A DNA stretch of 13,604 bases from the NCBI GenBank assembly GCA_018384835.1, contig JAHAYB010000314.1, forward strand, positions 1-13,604, read 5' to 3'. A model generated the notes under the pieces. It did not search any database and was not told the origin of the DNA. It worked only from the letters and a program-made list of their open reading frames with translations. Positions 12,481-13,604 of this stretch are shown piece by piece (position 1 is the first letter of the stretch; every line of letters starts with the position of its first letter). Source of the stretch: Comamonas sp. (GTDB taxonomy: Bacteria > Pseudomonadota > Gammaproteobacteria > Burkholderiales > Burkholderiaceae_C). A program made the translations under genes and the position numbers.

Positions 12481-12903
12481 CTAGCCTTCCTCGTCTAGCC
12501 AAGCATCGCGTACCAGGCAATCCATACTGGGGTGACAAACCAGCGTCAAGGACAGGCTAAACCAACAAGCGCTCTGCGGCTCCTGCCCCTGCTGCCAGGC
12601 AGGCGGTGGTGCTTGTAATTGCCAGCCGTCCCAGTGCAAGGGCAGGGGCTGGCTGAGGGGCGAGCCTGCCACCTCCACCTGAGCTTGCAGGTCAAAATCC
12701 CACAAACCGCCCTCCTCCAGCGGCTGAGGGCTAGCCTGGGTTTGGCACCAGCGCAGCAGGGCTTGCACCTCTGCAAGTACCTCTGGCCAGCGCGGCGCTT
12801 GCACACTCGCCATGGCATCCCAGCAGGCGCTGCCATCCTCGGCTTGGCTGCTATCAAAATCTAAAAAATACAGGGTAGGTGGTGTTGGGCTGTGGGTCGG
12901 CAT
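12481..12903 (-). CDS. Conserved hypothetical protein next to mutS
   Basis: This 140-residue soluble protein has no signal peptide or membrane segment and is rich in Trp, Gln and Leu. It begins MPTHSPTPPTLYFLDFDSSQ, continues with a 'WDAMASV...RWPEVLAEVQALLRWC' helix (about 28-53), a central 'EEGGLWDFDLQAQVEV' strand pair (62-77), and ends in an acidic DEEG. I recall similar proteins beside mutS in Comamonadaceae, but no function is known to me. There is no Shine-Dalgarno. ATG follows directly on a six-T run that may be the mutS terminator tail, so translation of this gene could depend on readthrough. The start is somewhat uncertain. Confidence 0.75.
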   Translation of the reverse strand: MPTHSPTPPTLYFLDFDSSQAEDGSACWDAMASVQAPRWPEVLAEVQALLRWCQTQASPQPLEEGGLWDFDLQAQVEVAGSPLSQPLPLHWDGWQLQAPPPAWQQGQEPQSACWFSLSLTLVCHPSMDCLVRDAWLDEEG

Positions 12904-12936
12904 AAAAAAGAGGCTAAAGCAAGCAGCATCAGCCTA
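12904..12936 (-). terminator. Possible weak terminator after mutS
   Basis: On the minus strand AGGCT (12935-12931) and AGCCT (12915-12911) pair around a 15-base loop and are followed by C and six T (12909-12904). The stem is short, and the T-run ends at the start codon of the next gene. Confidence 0.4.
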
Positions 12937-12968
12937 TCAGCCTATCAGCCTATCAGGCTATCGGGCTA
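12929..12968. repeat. 8-base tandem repeat at the mutS stop codon
   Basis: Five head-to-tail copies of TCAGCCTA fill 40 bases. Three are exact (12929-12952), then TCAGGCTA and TCGGGCTA. The last copy contains the mutS stop (TAG on the minus strand, 12968-12966). Copies three and four can pair as a small hairpin (AGCCT / AGGCT). Confidence 0.9.
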
Positions 12969-13604
12969 AACAGAGCGCTGGGCGCGGGCCTTGAGCTGGT
13001 ACAGCGCCTCCAACGCCTCGCGGGGGCTGAGGGCATCGGGGTTAATTTGTGCCAGCAGCGCCTCGACCGCGCTGGGGGCGGGAATGTCTGCCTCGGGCGG
13101 GGGGGCGAATAAATCAACTTGCAGCCGGTCAGCATCGGCGCGTTCTTCCAGGGCATTCAAGGCGTGGCGGGCATGGTTGAGCACTGGCGCAGGAATGCCC
13201 GCCAGCTTGGCCACTTGCACGCCGTAGCTGCGGCTGGCCGGGCCAGGCTGGATTTCGTGCAGAAACACAATGTCTTGCCCGTTTTCTGCAGCAGCGACGT
13301 GGTGGTTGACGGCGGCGCGTGCCTGGGCGGGTAGCTCGGTCAGCTCAAAGTAATGGGTGGCAAACAGGGTGAAGGCTTGCACCCGGTCATGCAGGTGGCG
13401 GGCAATGCCGCTGGCCAGCGCCAAGCCATCAAAGGTGGACGTGCCCCGGCCAATCTCATCCATCAGCACCAGGCTGTGCGCCGTAGCGCTGTGCAGAATT
13501 TGCGCGGCTTCCACCATCTCTAGCATGAAGGTCGATTGCGCATTGGCTAAATCATCTGCCGCGCCAATGCGGGTGTGGATGGCATCAATCGGCCCCAGGC
13601 GGCA
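12966..13604 (-). CDS. mutS: DNA mismatch repair protein MutS, C-terminal part (cut by window edge)
   Basis: The frame is open from the right edge and gives the last 212 residues of MutS, the mismatch-recognition ATPase. It begins [20 protein letters not shown] and covers the ABC-type ATPase domain after Walker A. It includes the 'QSTFMLEM' segment, Walker B in [15 protein letters not shown] (about 46-60) and the [11 protein letters not shown] switch (about 81-91), followed by the '[16 protein letters not shown]' dimer region. The tail after about residue 165 carries the short helix-hairpin dimer region. No frameshift or missing motif is seen. The stop is TAG inside an 8-base tandem repeat. 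Confidence 0.96.
   Translation of the reverse strand, partial: CRLGPIDAIHTRIGAADDLANAQSTFMLEMVEAAQILHSATAHSLVLMDEIGRGTSTFDGLALASGIARHLHDRVQAFTLFATHYFELTELPAQARAAVNHHVAAAENGQDIVFLHEIQPGPASRSYGVQVAKLAGIPAPVLNHARHALNALEERADADRLQVDLFAPPPEADIPAPSAVEALLAQINPDALSPREALEALYQLKARAQRSV

Noticed and set aside
1..13604. CRISPR arrays, tRNA or rRNA genes, insertion-sequence ends
   Set aside because: I saw no evenly spaced direct repeats, no tRNA-like cloverleaf or rRNA stretch, and no transposase frame on either strand.

Overview
The window is a piece of a betaproteobacterial chromosome, most likely family Comamonadaceae (Burkholderiales). The basis is the style of its housekeeping genes (two-domain N-acetylglutamate synthase, O-acetylhomoserine sulfhydrylase, a TRAP carrier of the DctQM type, MutS), their high GC, and a small conserved hypothetical next to mutS of a kind I recall from that family. 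This placement comes from recognition, not a database search. Every gene I accept lies on the minus strand, so transcription runs from right to left.

Right part, about 2991-13604, is ordinary core genome. From right to left it holds the 3' end of mutS, a small hypothetical gene, a TRAP transporter pair (dctQ, dctM) with an overlapping TatD-family hydrolase gene, a two-CBS-domain protein, O-acetylhomoserine sulfhydrylase, a membrane-anchored metallophosphoesterase, an MFS transporter, and argA. Hairpin terminators separate the CBS gene from metY (8354-8402), metY from the phosphoesterase (6984-7019) and the MFS gene from argA (4384-4418).

Left part, 1-2828, is an accessory region: a run of integron gene cassettes. 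Three good attC sites (184-244, 1807-1866, 2459-2530) and one decayed attC/attI-like hairpin (2822-2880) divide it into four cassettes. All point left, and each gene set is followed by its own attC. The extra unpaired T in the plus-strand arm of the first two attC sites independently supports this orientation. No integrase gene fits in the 160 bases between the attI-proximal end and argA, nor anywhere else in the window. The array is therefore either a cluster of attC sites lacking an integrase or has its integrase beyond the left edge.

Cassettes from the proximal (right) end: (i) a small secreted acidic/Tyr-rich protein; (ii) a pair of small membrane proteins; (iii) an unusually large two-gene cassette with a 185-residue FtsZ/tubulin-like GTP-binding protein, translationally coupled by an ATGA overlap to a 299-residue protein whose C-terminal half has the pattern of a PD-(D/E)XK nuclease with odd active-site residues; (iv) the start of an HNH endonuclease gene cut by the left edge.

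The FtsZ-like plus nuclease-like pair is the best candidate for an undescribed system. The FtsZ-like protein keeps the nucleotide-binding loops T1, T4 and T5 but ends before the T7 synergy loop and C-terminal domain. It should bind a nucleotide but cannot form a normal FtsZ polymer GTPase. Its coupling to a nuclease-like protein, next to an HNH nuclease in an integron array, suggests defence against phage or plasmids; that function is inference.
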